Positions 52,084-61,005 of a stretch of DNA of 61,952 nt are shown in pieces (the stretch's first letter is position 1; each line of letters opens with the position of its first letter). The translations under genes and the position numbers were made by a program. The DNA is from Candidatus Babelota bacterium (GTDB lineage: Bacteria; Babelota; Babeliae; Babelales; UASB340). The DNA is taken from positions 1 through 61,952 of the forward strand of contig WJIY01000047.1 in the NCBI GenBank assembly GCA_014730005.1, read 5' to 3'. The notes below the pieces were generated by a model. The model saw only the letters and a list, made by a program, of their open reading frames with translations. It was not told where the DNA came from and did not search any database.

Positions 52084-53502
52084 TTACTTGCCTATACAAA
52101 AATCATTGAATATGCGATCCAACATTTTCTCATTAATATTACGTCCTGTAAGTTCCGAAAATCTTTCAATAATTTCGCGCAAATAATAAGCCATTAATTC
52201 ATATTCTATCTTATTTTTAATTAATTTTTCAATAAATTTCATTTGATTCTCTACTTGTAGGATTAAATTATATTGTCTTTTATTCAAAAGATATGAAGAT
52301 TGATGTTTTGAAAATATATTTTGAATTTTATTTTCTATTTCATTTTCTAATAATTCTATACCTTTTTTGTGTAATGCAGAAATTTTTAAAAATTGATCTT
52401 TATTGATAAAATCCAACAATAAAAATTGATCATTTTCAACATCCAATTTATTGCCAACAAATATTATTTTGTTTTTGTATTTATTAATCAAATTTCTATA
52501 TATTTCAATTTGCTTACAATTTAATTTTTTTGACAAATCAAATGTTAATAAAATAATATCAGATACTTCCGCTTGCTCAAAAGAGCGATCTATACCTTCC
52601 TGCTCAACCAAATCTTTTGTTTGTCGTAATCCTGCCGTATCTGTTAATAACCAAAAATTTCCATTTTTATATAAGCTACATTCAATACTATCTCGCGTTG
52701 TTCCTTCTATATCTGTTACTATAGCTCGATTTTTCTTAAGAATTGAATTAAACAATGTAGATTTTCCGGCATTAACCCAACCTATAACTGCTATTTTTAT
52801 TCCCTCTTTAATTTGTTGTTGTTGACTAAAATTAGATTTAATATTTTTTAACTTTTGAATAATTAAATTTAATTTTTTTCGAATTATTTTATCTATTTCA
52901 AAATCCTGTTGTTCTTCCTCAAAAAATTCAAGTCCCCCTTCAATGATACTCAAAAGTCCAAACAAATCTTGTTGTATTTGTTCAATGTGCCTAGACAAAC
53001 TACCCTGTAATTGAGACATCGATTTTCTCAATGCAAGTTCTGTTTGCGCATTAATTAAATCATTAATTGATTCTGCTTGAATCAGATCAATCTTATTATT
53101 TAAAAAAGCTCTTTTTGTAAATTCGCCGGGATGTGCAATTCTTGCTCCAGCAACAATTGCTTGTTTTATAATCTGTTCAATTATGTATTGATTATTATGA
53201 CAACTAATCTCAACTGTATGTTGACCAGTAAAAGTTTTTGGTGCTTTCATTAAAAAAAATAACACTTCATCTATTATTTCTTTTTTAGATTGAATAGAAA
53301 CAATACGACCATAATGAATTGTATGTGTAGGAAAAACAGACAATTTCTTTTTTGAATAAAGCAAAGAAATTTTATCAACTATTTCTACTGCATCGTCACC
53401 ACAAAGTCGTAACATGGCAATTGCACCATTACCAGATGGAGTGCAAAGTGCAATAATAGTCTGATTATCGATATTTAAAAATTCTTTTTTCTTATAAGTC
53501 AT
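52084..53502 (-). CDS. mnmE: tRNA modification GTPase MnmE
   Basis: With MnmG it installs the (carboxy)aminomethyl group at wobble U34 of certain tRNAs. 472 residues: the N-terminal tetrahydrofolate-binding domain (TIIALCTPSGNGAIAMLR, about 15-32; HTVEISCHNNQYI), a helical domain, and an inserted G domain with GWVNAGKSTLFNS (about 240-252, Val for the usual Pro), DIEGTTRDS, DTAGLRQT and GNKLD. The C-terminus is CIGK, carrying the catalytic Cys. Its start overlaps the end of the Jag-like gene by 11 bases. MnmG is not in the window. Confidence 0.95.
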   Translation of the reverse strand: MTYKKKEFLNIDNQTIIALCTPSGNGAIAMLRLCGDDAVEIVDKISLLYSKKKLSVFPTHTIHYGRIVSIQSKKEIIDEVLFFLMKAPKTFTGQHTVEISCHNNQYIIEQIIKQAIVAGARIAHPGEFTKRAFLNNKIDLIQAESINDLINAQTELALRKSMSQLQGSLSRHIEQIQQDLFGLLSIIEGGLEFFEEEQQDFEIDKIIRKKLNLIIQKLKNIKSNFSQQQQIKEGIKIAVIGWVNAGKSTLFNSILKKNRAIVTDIEGTTRDSIECSLYKNGNFWLLTDTAGLRQTKDLVEQEGIDRSFEQAEVSDIILLTFDLSKKLNCKQIEIYRNLINKYKNKIIFVGNKLDVENDQFLLLDFINKDQFLKISALHKKGIELLENEIENKIQNIFSKHQSSYLLNKRQYNLILQVENQMKFIEKLIKNKIEYELMAYYLREIIERFSELTGRNINEKMLDRIFNDFCIGK

Positions 53503-54109
53503 TTATCCCTGTAGACTCCATATTAATTATTAAATAATAATTTTTAAATTTCTTTTTATATTTCTTTTTCAAAAACTGCATAATTATATGAGATAAGCTT
53601 ATATAAAATATTTTTTCATCATCTGTTTCATTAAGAATTTTTTTATCAAAATATATATTCAATATTTTTTGATCTATTTTATATTTTATGCTTATTTTAA
53701 CTCCTAATATACCTATGAGATCTTTAAGATAAGATAAAACATCATGAACTATTTCTTTTGTCCAAAACCTCTCTGATATATTTTTTTTCTTTAGTTGTTC
53801 CTTTTTTTCATCTAAATATCTTTCTGTTTTTGCGCTTTTAGTTTTATTCTCTTTATATAAATCATTTTTTACAAAACGATTTATATTTTTATTTTGCGTT
53901 TTAGCTTTAAAGTCATAAACTGTTTTTTCTTTTAGCTCGTTTGAATCATAAGTAAATGAAATTACAGCTGGTTTTTTTGTTAAACCCCAAAAATTTTTAT
54001 CCTCGTATTCAAGAACTTTAACAGTAAATTTATCTGGTTTACCACAACTTAACCAAGCTTTTTCAATAGCTTTAAAAACGGTCGCCGCTTCTTGAAGCAT
54101 AGATTTCAT
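53492..54109 (-). CDS. Jag/KhpB-like RNA-binding protein
   Basis: A 205-residue protein. The first ~55 residues fit the Jag_N domain (AIEKAWLSCGKPDKFTVKVL, then NFWGLTKKPAVISFTY, matching the F-x-G-L-x-x-K-P-A pattern). A Lys-rich linker follows (60-115), and the C-terminal ~90 residues resemble a degenerate KH-like domain. The R3H domain of typical Jag/KhpB is missing. Gene order supports the call: jag is normally followed by mnmE, as here with an 11-base overlap. YidC and RnpA, the usual upstream partners, are absent; a tRNA-Gly lies upstream instead. Confidence 0.7.
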   Translation of the reverse strand: MKSMLQEAATVFKAIEKAWLSCGKPDKFTVKVLEYEDKNFWGLTKKPAVISFTYDSNELKEKTVYDFKAKTQNKNINRFVKNDLYKENKTKSAKTERYLDEKKEQLKKKNISERFWTKEIVHDVLSYLKDLIGILGVKISIKYKIDQKILNIYFDKKILNETDDEKIFYISLSHIIMQFLKKKYKKKFKNYYLIINMESTGINDL

Positions 54110-54400
54110 CGCACAAAGTCCTCTCTTTTTATAAATTTTGTAATATTACAATTTCCAAATAACAATAACGATTAAATAATTATTAATAATAGTTTTTGGC
54201 TCATATATTTAAATAATTTGATAATTTATACCCAAAACAAATAACCCTTATCCCAGTTTGATATCTTTAACTTTATTCAGATATCCAAATCTTAATACCT
54301 TTGAATAAAAAGTACCAAAAGCCTTTAAATAAGGCAATTCCACTACATTTTTTTTAATTTTGATTTTATAAATTTAGAAAATAATGCAAAAAAAGACATT

Positions 54401-54475
54401 TGGAGCGGGAAACGGGATTTGAACCCGCGACCCTTGCCTTGGCAAGGCAATGCTCTACCGCTGAGCTATTCCCGC
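54401..54475 (-). tRNA. tRNA-Gly, anticodon GCC
   Basis: A 75-base cloverleaf with encoded CCA. Acceptor GCGGGAA/TTCCCGC, discriminator U73, anticodon stem TTGCC/GGCAA, loop TTGCCAA. The 290 bases beyond it up to the Jag-like gene contain only a weak hairpin (GCCTT/AAGGC, 54321-54335) that may terminate it. Confidence 0.95.
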
Positions 54476-54616
54476 TTGAAAATCAAAGATTTAGCTAAAA
54501 TCTAGCGTTAAAAACAACATCTGTCAAATTTATATCCATTTGCCAAATTATAAAAATTGAGCATTCTTAATATTATTAAGAAAAGCCTTAATAAACCCTT
54601 AAAAACCTTATTAATT

Positions 54617-55675
54617 ATGAAACAAAATTTATTAAATTTTAATTTAAAAGAACTAGAAAAAATTGTTATCCATAATCTCAACGAACCTAAATTCAGAGCC
54701 AAACAGATATTCCAATGGCTCTATAAGAAATACACCTTTAATATTAATAATTTTTCAAATATCTCCAAATCAACTAAAGAAAAGTTAAATACAAAGTTTG
54801 AAATAAAGAAACCCCAAATTCATCATATTTCATATTGCGAACAAGATAATGCGTATAAATTTTTATTAAAAACAGAAGATGAAAAATTTATAGAATCAAT
54901 ATTGATGATTTGTAATAAAAGAGTTACTCTTTGCATTTCATGTATGATAGGATGTCCACTAAAATGCAAATTTTGTGCAACGGGTAATGAACTAAAATTT
55001 ATAAGGAATCTTGAAGTTTCAGAAATTGTAGGGCAATTTCTAGAAATAAATAAATATTTACAAAAAAATAAAATAAAACAAAAAATAACAAATATTGTTT
55101 TTATGGGAATGGGTGAACCTTTACTAAACATTGAAAATGTTACAAAAACTCTTGAAATCTTAACTAACAATGATGCTATTGGAATTTCCAAAAATAAAAT
55201 AACCATTTCAACAGCAGGAATAATTCAAGGATTATCCGAAATTATTAATAAATTTGGAATAAAACTTGCCGTTTCGTTACATTTTACAACAGATAAACAA
55301 CGTAGCAATTTCATGCCAATAAATTTAAAATATCCAATCAAAAAGCTCTTAGAAGAAATAAAAAAAATAAGCTTAAACAAACGAGATTACATTACGATTG
55401 AATACCTAATGTTAAAAAACATAAATGATACATTGAATCATGCAAAAAAATTAGTACAAATTTTAAGTCATTTAAAAGTTAAAATTAATTTGATCCCATA
55501 TAATCCCACAAAAACACTCTCTGTAAAAACCTCGACTGAACAACAATTAAATTTATTTGCAAAATATTTACGCTCAAAATTTATACCCGTTACAGTAAGA
55601 AGAAGTAAAGGTCAAAAAATAAAAGGTGGATGTGGTCAATTTGTCTTATCAAAGGAAAATCATGAAAATTTCTAA
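54617..55675 (+). CDS. rlmN: 23S rRNA A2503/tRNA A37 C2-methyltransferase RlmN
   Basis: A radical-SAM methyltransferase, 352 residues from ATG 54617 (an in-frame TTG at 54557 gives a 20-residue extension unlike the family). RAKQIFQWLYKK (about 23-34) is the typical N-terminal element; the CxxxCxxC cluster lies in CMIGCPLKCKFCATG (about 113-127); GMGEPLLNIENV (about 165-176); and the methyl-carrying Cys sits in KGGCGQF (about 337-343). It methylates C2 of A2503 in 23S rRNA and A37 of some tRNAs. RlmN rather than Cfr, by context and length. Its end overlaps the antiporter gene by 14 bases. Confidence 0.95.
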   Translation: MKQNLLNFNLKELEKIVIHNLNEPKFRAKQIFQWLYKKYTFNINNFSNISKSTKEKLNTKFEIKKPQIHHISYCEQDNAYKFLLKTEDEKFIESILMICNKRVTLCISCMIGCPLKCKFCATGNELKFIRNLEVSEIVGQFLEINKYLQKNKIKQKITNIVFMGMGEPLLNIENVTKTLEILTNNDAIGISKNKITISTAGIIQGLSEIINKFGIKLAVSLHFTTDKQRSNFMPINLKYPIKKLLEEIKKISLNKRDYITIEYLMLKNINDTLNHAKKLVQILSHLKVKINLIPYNPTKTLSVKTSTEQQLNLFAKYLRSKFIPVTVRRSKGQKIKGGCGQFVLSKENHENF

Positions 55676-57419
55676 TTTTTTTTATAGTTTATTATTATTT
55701 TTTATTTCATTTTCGGAACTTATTTTTGCAAAAACAAAAATAAGTTCCGATTCTGCATATAAGACTATTCAAATTAGCAATCTTTCTCAAAATGGAATAA
55801 ACTCCACGTTTGCAGCAAAATTTGCACTTTTTATTGCCATTTTATTGTTTGCAACTATTCTTACAGGCAAAATATTAAAACTTTTATTAAAATTGCCAAC
55901 GGTTGCCGGACAAATTATAGGTGGCATTTTGCTAGGACCATCACTAATAAACTTAAAAAATATCAAATTTTTTTCTAATCCATTAAAATTTATTGATTCA
56001 TCTAAACATTTAATATATCAAATCACCTCATCAGATCTTTTTTTCTTTTTTGTTTTATTAATATCTTCAGCCATTACGGTTTCTTACCTTTTATGGTTGG
56101 CTGGACATGAAACCGATGTTGCCGACATGGCAAAAGTTGGGGTAGAATCAACTTTTGCTGGAATATTGGGAGCAATAGTTCCAATTATCACTATAGGCGC
56201 TACAGCATTTTTTACTTTTGGCAACGATTATTCTTTTGCTACATCAATAGGACTTGGTGTTGTTTTTTCAGCAACAAGTGTTTCTATACCAATTGCAATG
56301 TTAATATCTCAAAATAAGATGAATTTGCGTTCTTCTAAAGCTACAATGGGCGCTGCTATTGTCGATGATATCCTAGCCATTATAATTTTTTCTATGTTTA
56401 TTGTTACTCTTCAAAGTGGTCTTCTTGGAAAATTTCATTGCTTACAAGAACTAGAACATTGTTCAAGTATAAGCAATTCGCTACTTTATATGTTATTTTC
56501 ATTTATAATAATGTTCTTTTTCGGCCGTTATTTTATAAAAATAATTCCTAAATGGCTAAAAAGATTTAAGTTATCACATATTATTCCTGCTTTTGCTGCA
56601 CTCATGATGTTATCTTATTTCTCACTGGCAGAATTATTTGGTGGACTTGCAGGAATTACAGGCGCATATTTTGCAGGTTTTTTTCATCGAATGGGCGATC
56701 CTCGGCACAAAGCCGTAAGAGCAATTTCTCCTTTTGTAAACAGTATACTATTACCAATATTTTTAGGCTCCGTTGGGATGCAAGTTGACATAAGCATTTT
56801 AAAATTAAATGATTGGATTATTACTATAATTTTATTAATTGTTGCAATACTTTCAAAACTAATTGGTTGTCACATAACTACATTTCTATCCAATTTTTTC
56901 ATACAAGAAAAAAATAAAAAATGGAGCTTTCTGGAAAGTTACTTATTTGGTTCTTCAATGGTTGCTCGTGGTGAAGTTGGACTTGTTATTGCAACTATCC
57001 TTAATGGAACTCATCTTATGACTCCCAATCAATATGTTATATGTGTTGCAGTAATCGTCCTTACAACAATTGCTTCCCCTATCATGTTATCTATCGGTTT
57101 TACTGAATTAGACAAAAAGAAACAACCTATCGATTCTGAAAAAGAATTTTCTGTAAAAATTGGCCCATTCAATTATTTATCTTCAAGGCATTTATTCGAT
57201 GTAATCACTTCAATTTTAGAAAAAGAAGAAAAAGTAACTCCAATTATCGAACTTTCTGAAGGAAAAAAAATCTTTACTGTAGAAGGTAAAAATCTTAAAA
57301 TAATGCTCATCCCTGATATCGGCATAGTATTCAAGGGAGATGAAATAAAAATTCATGACATTTTAGATCATGTTAAATCAGTCTTAATTGGAGACATCGA
57401 AGCTATCCCTGAAGTTTAA
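55662..57419 (+). CDS. CPA2-family cation/proton antiporter (Kef-like)
   Basis: 585 residues from ATG 55662 (AAAGGAAA upstream), overlapping rlmN by 14 bases. The N-terminus looks like a signal peptide (1-23), followed by about 12-13 transmembrane helices (55-495). Family motifs: PTVAGQIIGGILLGPSLI (about 78-95), GVVFSATSVSIPIAMLIS (about 197-214), AAIVDDILAIIIFSMF (about 228-243) with the ion-binding Asp pair, and GSSMVARGEVGLVIA (about 427-441). A ~85-residue cytoplasmic tail follows, without a recognised RCK domain. It exchanges Na+ or K+ for H+; which ion is not decidable. Confidence 0.88.
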   Translation: MKISNFFYSLLLFFISFSELIFAKTKISSDSAYKTIQISNLSQNGINSTFAAKFALFIAILLFATILTGKILKLLLKLPTVAGQIIGGILLGPSLINLKNIKFFSNPLKFIDSSKHLIYQITSSDLFFFFVLLISSAITVSYLLWLAGHETDVADMAKVGVESTFAGILGAIVPIITIGATAFFTFGNDYSFATSIGLGVVFSATSVSIPIAMLISQNKMNLRSSKATMGAAIVDDILAIIIFSMFIVTLQSGLLGKFHCLQELEHCSSISNSLLYMLFSFIIMFFFGRYFIKIIPKWLKRFKLSHIIPAFAALMMLSYFSLAELFGGLAGITGAYFAGFFHRMGDPRHKAVRAISPFVNSILLPIFLGSVGMQVDISILKLNDWIITIILLIVAILSKLIGCHITTFLSNFFIQEKNKKWSFLESYLFGSSMVARGEVGLVIATILNGTHLMTPNQYVICVAVIVLTTIASPIMLSIGFTELDKKKQPIDSEKEFSVKIGPFNYLSSRHLFDVITSILEKEEKVTPIIELSEGKKIFTVEGKNLKIMLIPDIGIVFKGDEIKIHDILDHVKSVLIGDIEAIPEV

Positions 57420-57422
57420 ATA

Positions 57423-59825
57423 TTATTTTGTATCTTTAAGCATCATTATTTCTTTTAATACAGCATCTGGATTTAAAGAAATAGAATCAATACCACATTT
57501 AACCAAAAATTTTGAAATTTCAGGATAATCAGATGGAGCTTGACCACAAATTCCAATCTTTTTATTATTTTTTTTAGCTCCTTCAATTGACATTTTTAAC
57601 ATTTTTTTAACTGCTAGATTGCGTTCATCAAAAAGATGAGCCACCAAACCAGAATCTCTATCAACAGCAAGAGTTGTTTGAGTTAAATCATTAGAACCAA
57701 TAGAAAAACCATCATATAATTTACTAAAGTCATCAATTAATAAAACATTAACTGGAATTTCTACCATCATATAAATTTCCAAATCATTTTTTCTTTTTTG
57801 CAATCCATTTTTATTCATTTCTTCAAAAACTTTTTCGGTTTCCTGAACTGAACGCACAAAAGGAATCATTAATTTGACATTAACCATTCCCATTTCTTCG
57901 CGCATTTTTTTCATTGCAAGACATTCAAGTGCAAACGCGGGAGAATATTTTGGATCATAATATCTTGAAGCACCACGAAAACCTAGCATTGGATTTTCTT
58001 CTTCCGGTTCAAAATACTTGCCAGCAATTAATTTTCTATACTCATTACTTTTAAAATCTGAAAGTCGAACGATAACTGGATTAGGATAAAATGCTGCAGC
58101 AATAGTTCCCACTTCTTGAGCCAATTTATCAACAAAAAACATCTTTTTGTCTTTATAACCATAAGTTAATTCTTCAATATCTTTACGATCTTTCTGATCT
58201 TCAACTTTATCAAAATTAACTAAAGCCATTGGATGAATTTTGATTGAATCGTTTATTATAAATTCAAGTCGTGCAAGACCAACTCCACTTACAGGCAATC
58301 TTGCAAAATTAAACGCTTGATCTGGATTACCAATATTAATCATTATTTCAACATCAAGTTTTGGTAATTTATCAATTTTGATTTTTTCAATCTGAAAAGG
58401 AATATCTCCTTGATATACAAAACCAACTTCACTTGTACTACAATCAATTGTAATTTGCATTCCTGTTTCAATTTTTTCTGTAGCATCATGCGCTCCCACA
58501 ATGGCAGGAATGCCTAATTCTCTGCTTACAATTGCAGCATGACAAGTTCTTCCACCACGATTTGTAACAATTCCAGCAGCAATTTTCATTATTGGTTCCC
58601 AATCCGGATCAGTCATATCGGTTACAAGAATTTCACCCTTTTGCAGTTCACGCATATTTTCAGCTTTATCAATAACTCTAGCTTTAGCAGTAACAATTTT
58701 TCTTCCAACACTTTTTCCTTTAACTAGAATTTTATCTGAATTTTCCGGTTTATGCTCTAAAACATATTCTTCAATAATATTTTTTTCTTGTTTTAATGAA
58801 TGAACAGTTTCTGGCCGTGCTTGAACTATATATATTTTATTATCTAAACCATCCTTTGCCCATTCAATATCCATGGGTGACCACTTTTCTTTTAAATCAG
58901 AATAATGTTTTTCAATAATTAAAGATTGTTTAGCAACATTTAAAATTTCATCATCATTTAAAGAAAAAGATTTTCTTTCCTTTTCTGATGTTTCAATATT
59001 TTTTGTTGGTTCTTCTGAATCATTAGAATAAACCATTTTTTTACGTTTTAAACCAATTCTTTTTTTCAAAATAGGTCTAAAACCTTTTTCTAAAGTTTGC
59101 TTATGAACATAAAATTCATCTGGACTTATATTTCCTTTAACAACGTTTTCACCAAGGCCATAAGCAGAATTTATAAAAATTACATCTCTAAAACCTGATT
59201 CGGTATCAAGCGTAAAAGCAACACCAGCACTTGCTTTATCTGATCGAACCATTTTTTGAATACCTACAGAAAGAGCAACATTCATGTGATTAAACCCATG
59301 ATCGATACGATAAGAAATCGCTCTATTTGTAAAAAGTGAAGCAAAACATTTAATACATGCTTTTATCAATTCGTTATTACCTGAAATATTCAAATAAGTT
59401 TCTTGTTGTCCCGCAAATGATGCCTCCGGCAAATCTTCAGCTGTAGCAGAAGAACGGACGGCAACACTGCAATTTTCTCCATACTCTTCCTGCATCTCTT
59501 CATATGCTGTTATTATTTCTTCTTTCAAATTTTTCGGTATCATCGCATTTATAATTAAATTTCTTATATTTTCACCAATTCGAGCAAATTCATCCAATTC
59601 TTTCTTGTCTATTCTTGATAATTGTTCTTTGATTTTATCTTTTAAATTATTCTCTTTTAAATAATACCAATAAGCATCTGCTGTAATCGCAAATCCTCCA
59701 GGCAACAAAACTCCTTTAGAACTTAATTGTTTTATCATTTCGCCCAGTGATGCGTTCTTTCCACCAACCAGTGGAATATCTTTAATGCTTAATTCATCAA
59801 ATTTCTTAATATATTTAAATTTCAT
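57423..59825 (-). CDS. ppsA: Phosphoenolpyruvate synthase
   Basis: 800 residues, full length. It makes PEP, AMP and phosphate from pyruvate and ATP, and is a gluconeogenic entry point. ATP-grasp domain with VGGKNASLGEMIKQL (about 20-34) and VRSSATAEDLPEASFAGQQE (about 121-140); MDIEWAKDG and YIVQARPET near 330-345; swivel domain GGRTCHAAIVSRELGIPAIVG with the phosphorylated His (about 428-448); C-terminal PEP/pyruvate TIM barrel with MLGFRGASRYYD and the GSNDLTQTTLAVDRDSG motif. It contrasts with the exported dikinase-like protein at 23458-27684, which lacks the barrel. It ends 3 bases from the convergent antiporter gene. Confidence 0.96.
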   Translation of the reverse strand: MKFKYIKKFDELSIKDIPLVGGKNASLGEMIKQLSSKGVLLPGGFAITADAYWYYLKENNLKDKIKEQLSRIDKKELDEFARIGENIRNLIINAMIPKNLKEEIITAYEEMQEEYGENCSVAVRSSATAEDLPEASFAGQQETYLNISGNNELIKACIKCFASLFTNRAISYRIDHGFNHMNVALSVGIQKMVRSDKASAGVAFTLDTESGFRDVIFINSAYGLGENVVKGNISPDEFYVHKQTLEKGFRPILKKRIGLKRKKMVYSNDSEEPTKNIETSEKERKSFSLNDDEILNVAKQSLIIEKHYSDLKEKWSPMDIEWAKDGLDNKIYIVQARPETVHSLKQEKNIIEEYVLEHKPENSDKILVKGKSVGRKIVTAKARVIDKAENMRELQKGEILVTDMTDPDWEPIMKIAAGIVTNRGGRTCHAAIVSRELGIPAIVGAHDATEKIETGMQITIDCSTSEVGFVYQGDIPFQIEKIKIDKLPKLDVEIMINIGNPDQAFNFARLPVSGVGLARLEFIINDSIKIHPMALVNFDKVEDQKDRKDIEELTYGYKDKKMFFVDKLAQEVGTIAAAFYPNPVIVRLSDFKSNEYRKLIAGKYFEPEEENPMLGFRGASRYYDPKYSPAFALECLAMKKMREEMGMVNVKLMIPFVRSVQETEKVFEEMNKNGLQKRKNDLEIYMMVEIPVNVLLIDDFSKLYDGFSIGSNDLTQTTLAVDRDSGLVAHLFDERNLAVKKMLKMSIEGAKKNNKKIGICGQAPSDYPEISKFLVKCGIDSISLNPDAVLKEIMMLKDTK

Positions 59826-59934
59826 ATTAATTGACCTTTTCTATTTAAAATCTTTTTTCAATATCCAATTTTGAAATACAAAAAACCTAGAAAAAATTAA
59901 AACCTCATACTAAAATAAAATAAAAAGGAACTTC

Positions 59935-61005
59935 ATGCATAAAAGAATAATTTTTATAGTCTACGATGGAATACAAAATTCCGTCTTTACAAGTCAAGTG
60001 TTAAAACCTTTGCAAAATTTACTAAACAAAGACAATAAAGTAGAAATAAGCATAATATCTTTTGAAAAAATTAGTAAAAAAAATTTTATCAATATTATTA
60101 AACAAAACAATTCTCTACTTAAACCACAAATGGCAAATAAAATTAAATTTATAATATTACGCAAACTTCCTTTGATAACAAAAACAAGCCTTCTATTTGC
60201 AACTTATCAACTAAACAAAATATTAAAAAGAACAAGTTTTACAAAAATTATAGCTCGAGGGCCTCTTGCAGGATGGATAGCTATTAAAACATTAAAAAAA
60301 TTAAAACAAACTAATATGCCAATCACTATTCAAGCTCGTGGACTTTGTGCCCAAGAATACAGATTTACATTTCAAGACTTAAAAGAAAGTCTCATAAAAA
60401 AAATTTTTCGTAAAATTACTTACAAAAAATTAAATACAATAGAAAAAGAAGTATATTGCATAAAAAGAAATAATATAACCTTTGAATCTGTCAGCCCTGC
60501 TCTTAAAAATTATTTAATCACAAATTTTGAAACAAATAAAAATCAAATAATAATAGCTTCTCAAGATATTCCTGAAAAAATCAAAACCAACAAACGTAAA
60601 AATTTTAGAAAAATAATAAGAGAAAAATTAAATATTCCTCCTGACAGCTTTGTTTATTGTTATAGCGGATCTGCAAAACCATGGCAATGCATTGATAAAG
60701 CAATTAAATATTTTTCTATAAAATTAAAAAATAATCCAAATAATTTTTTATTAATTTTATCTCAAGATCAAAAACAAATCGAAAAAATAATTAAGCAAAA
60801 TAAAATCAATACAAAAAATTTTCATTTAATTAACTCAAAGCCAAAAAAACTGCATCAATACCTAGCTGCATGCGATGCAGGATTACTATTTCGCGATAAA
60901 GACATTATTAATTGGGTTTCTCGCCCAACCAAAATGCTTGAATATCAAGCCGCAGGTTTAAAAATTATTCATAATAATACTGTTGCTTGGCTTGAAAATA
61001 ATTAA
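59935..61005 (+). CDS. Glycosyltransferase (GT4-like)
   Basis: A 356-residue soluble protein with a GT-B layout: an N-terminal half with RIIFIVYDGIQNSVF and FTKIIARGPLAGWIAIKTL; a C-terminal half with FVYCYSGSAKPWQCIDKAI (about 233-251), LLILSQDQKQIEKII, then LHQYLAACDAGLLFR and the acceptor-proximal RPTKMLEYQAAGLKII (about 328-343), which carries the E-x7-type catalytic region of group 1 glycosyltransferases. The donor and acceptor sugars are unknown; surface glycan assembly is likely. Its stop codon overlaps the stop of the convergent gene. Confidence 0.75.
   Translation: MHKRIIFIVYDGIQNSVFTSQVLKPLQNLLNKDNKVEISIISFEKISKKNFINIIKQNNSLLKPQMANKIKFIILRKLPLITKTSLLFATYQLNKILKRTSFTKIIARGPLAGWIAIKTLKKLKQTNMPITIQARGLCAQEYRFTFQDLKESLIKKIFRKITYKKLNTIEKEVYCIKRNNITFESVSPALKNYLITNFETNKNQIIIASQDIPEKIKTNKRKNFRKIIREKLNIPPDSFVYCYSGSAKPWQCIDKAIKYFSIKLKNNPNNFLLILSQDQKQIEKIIKQNKINTKNFHLINSKPKKLHQYLAACDAGLLFRDKDIINWVSRPTKMLEYQAAGLKIIHNNTVAWLENN

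Noticed and set aside
54557-54616. N-terminal extension of rlmN from a TTG
   Set aside because: The extra 20 residues have no family counterpart and no ribosome site precedes them.
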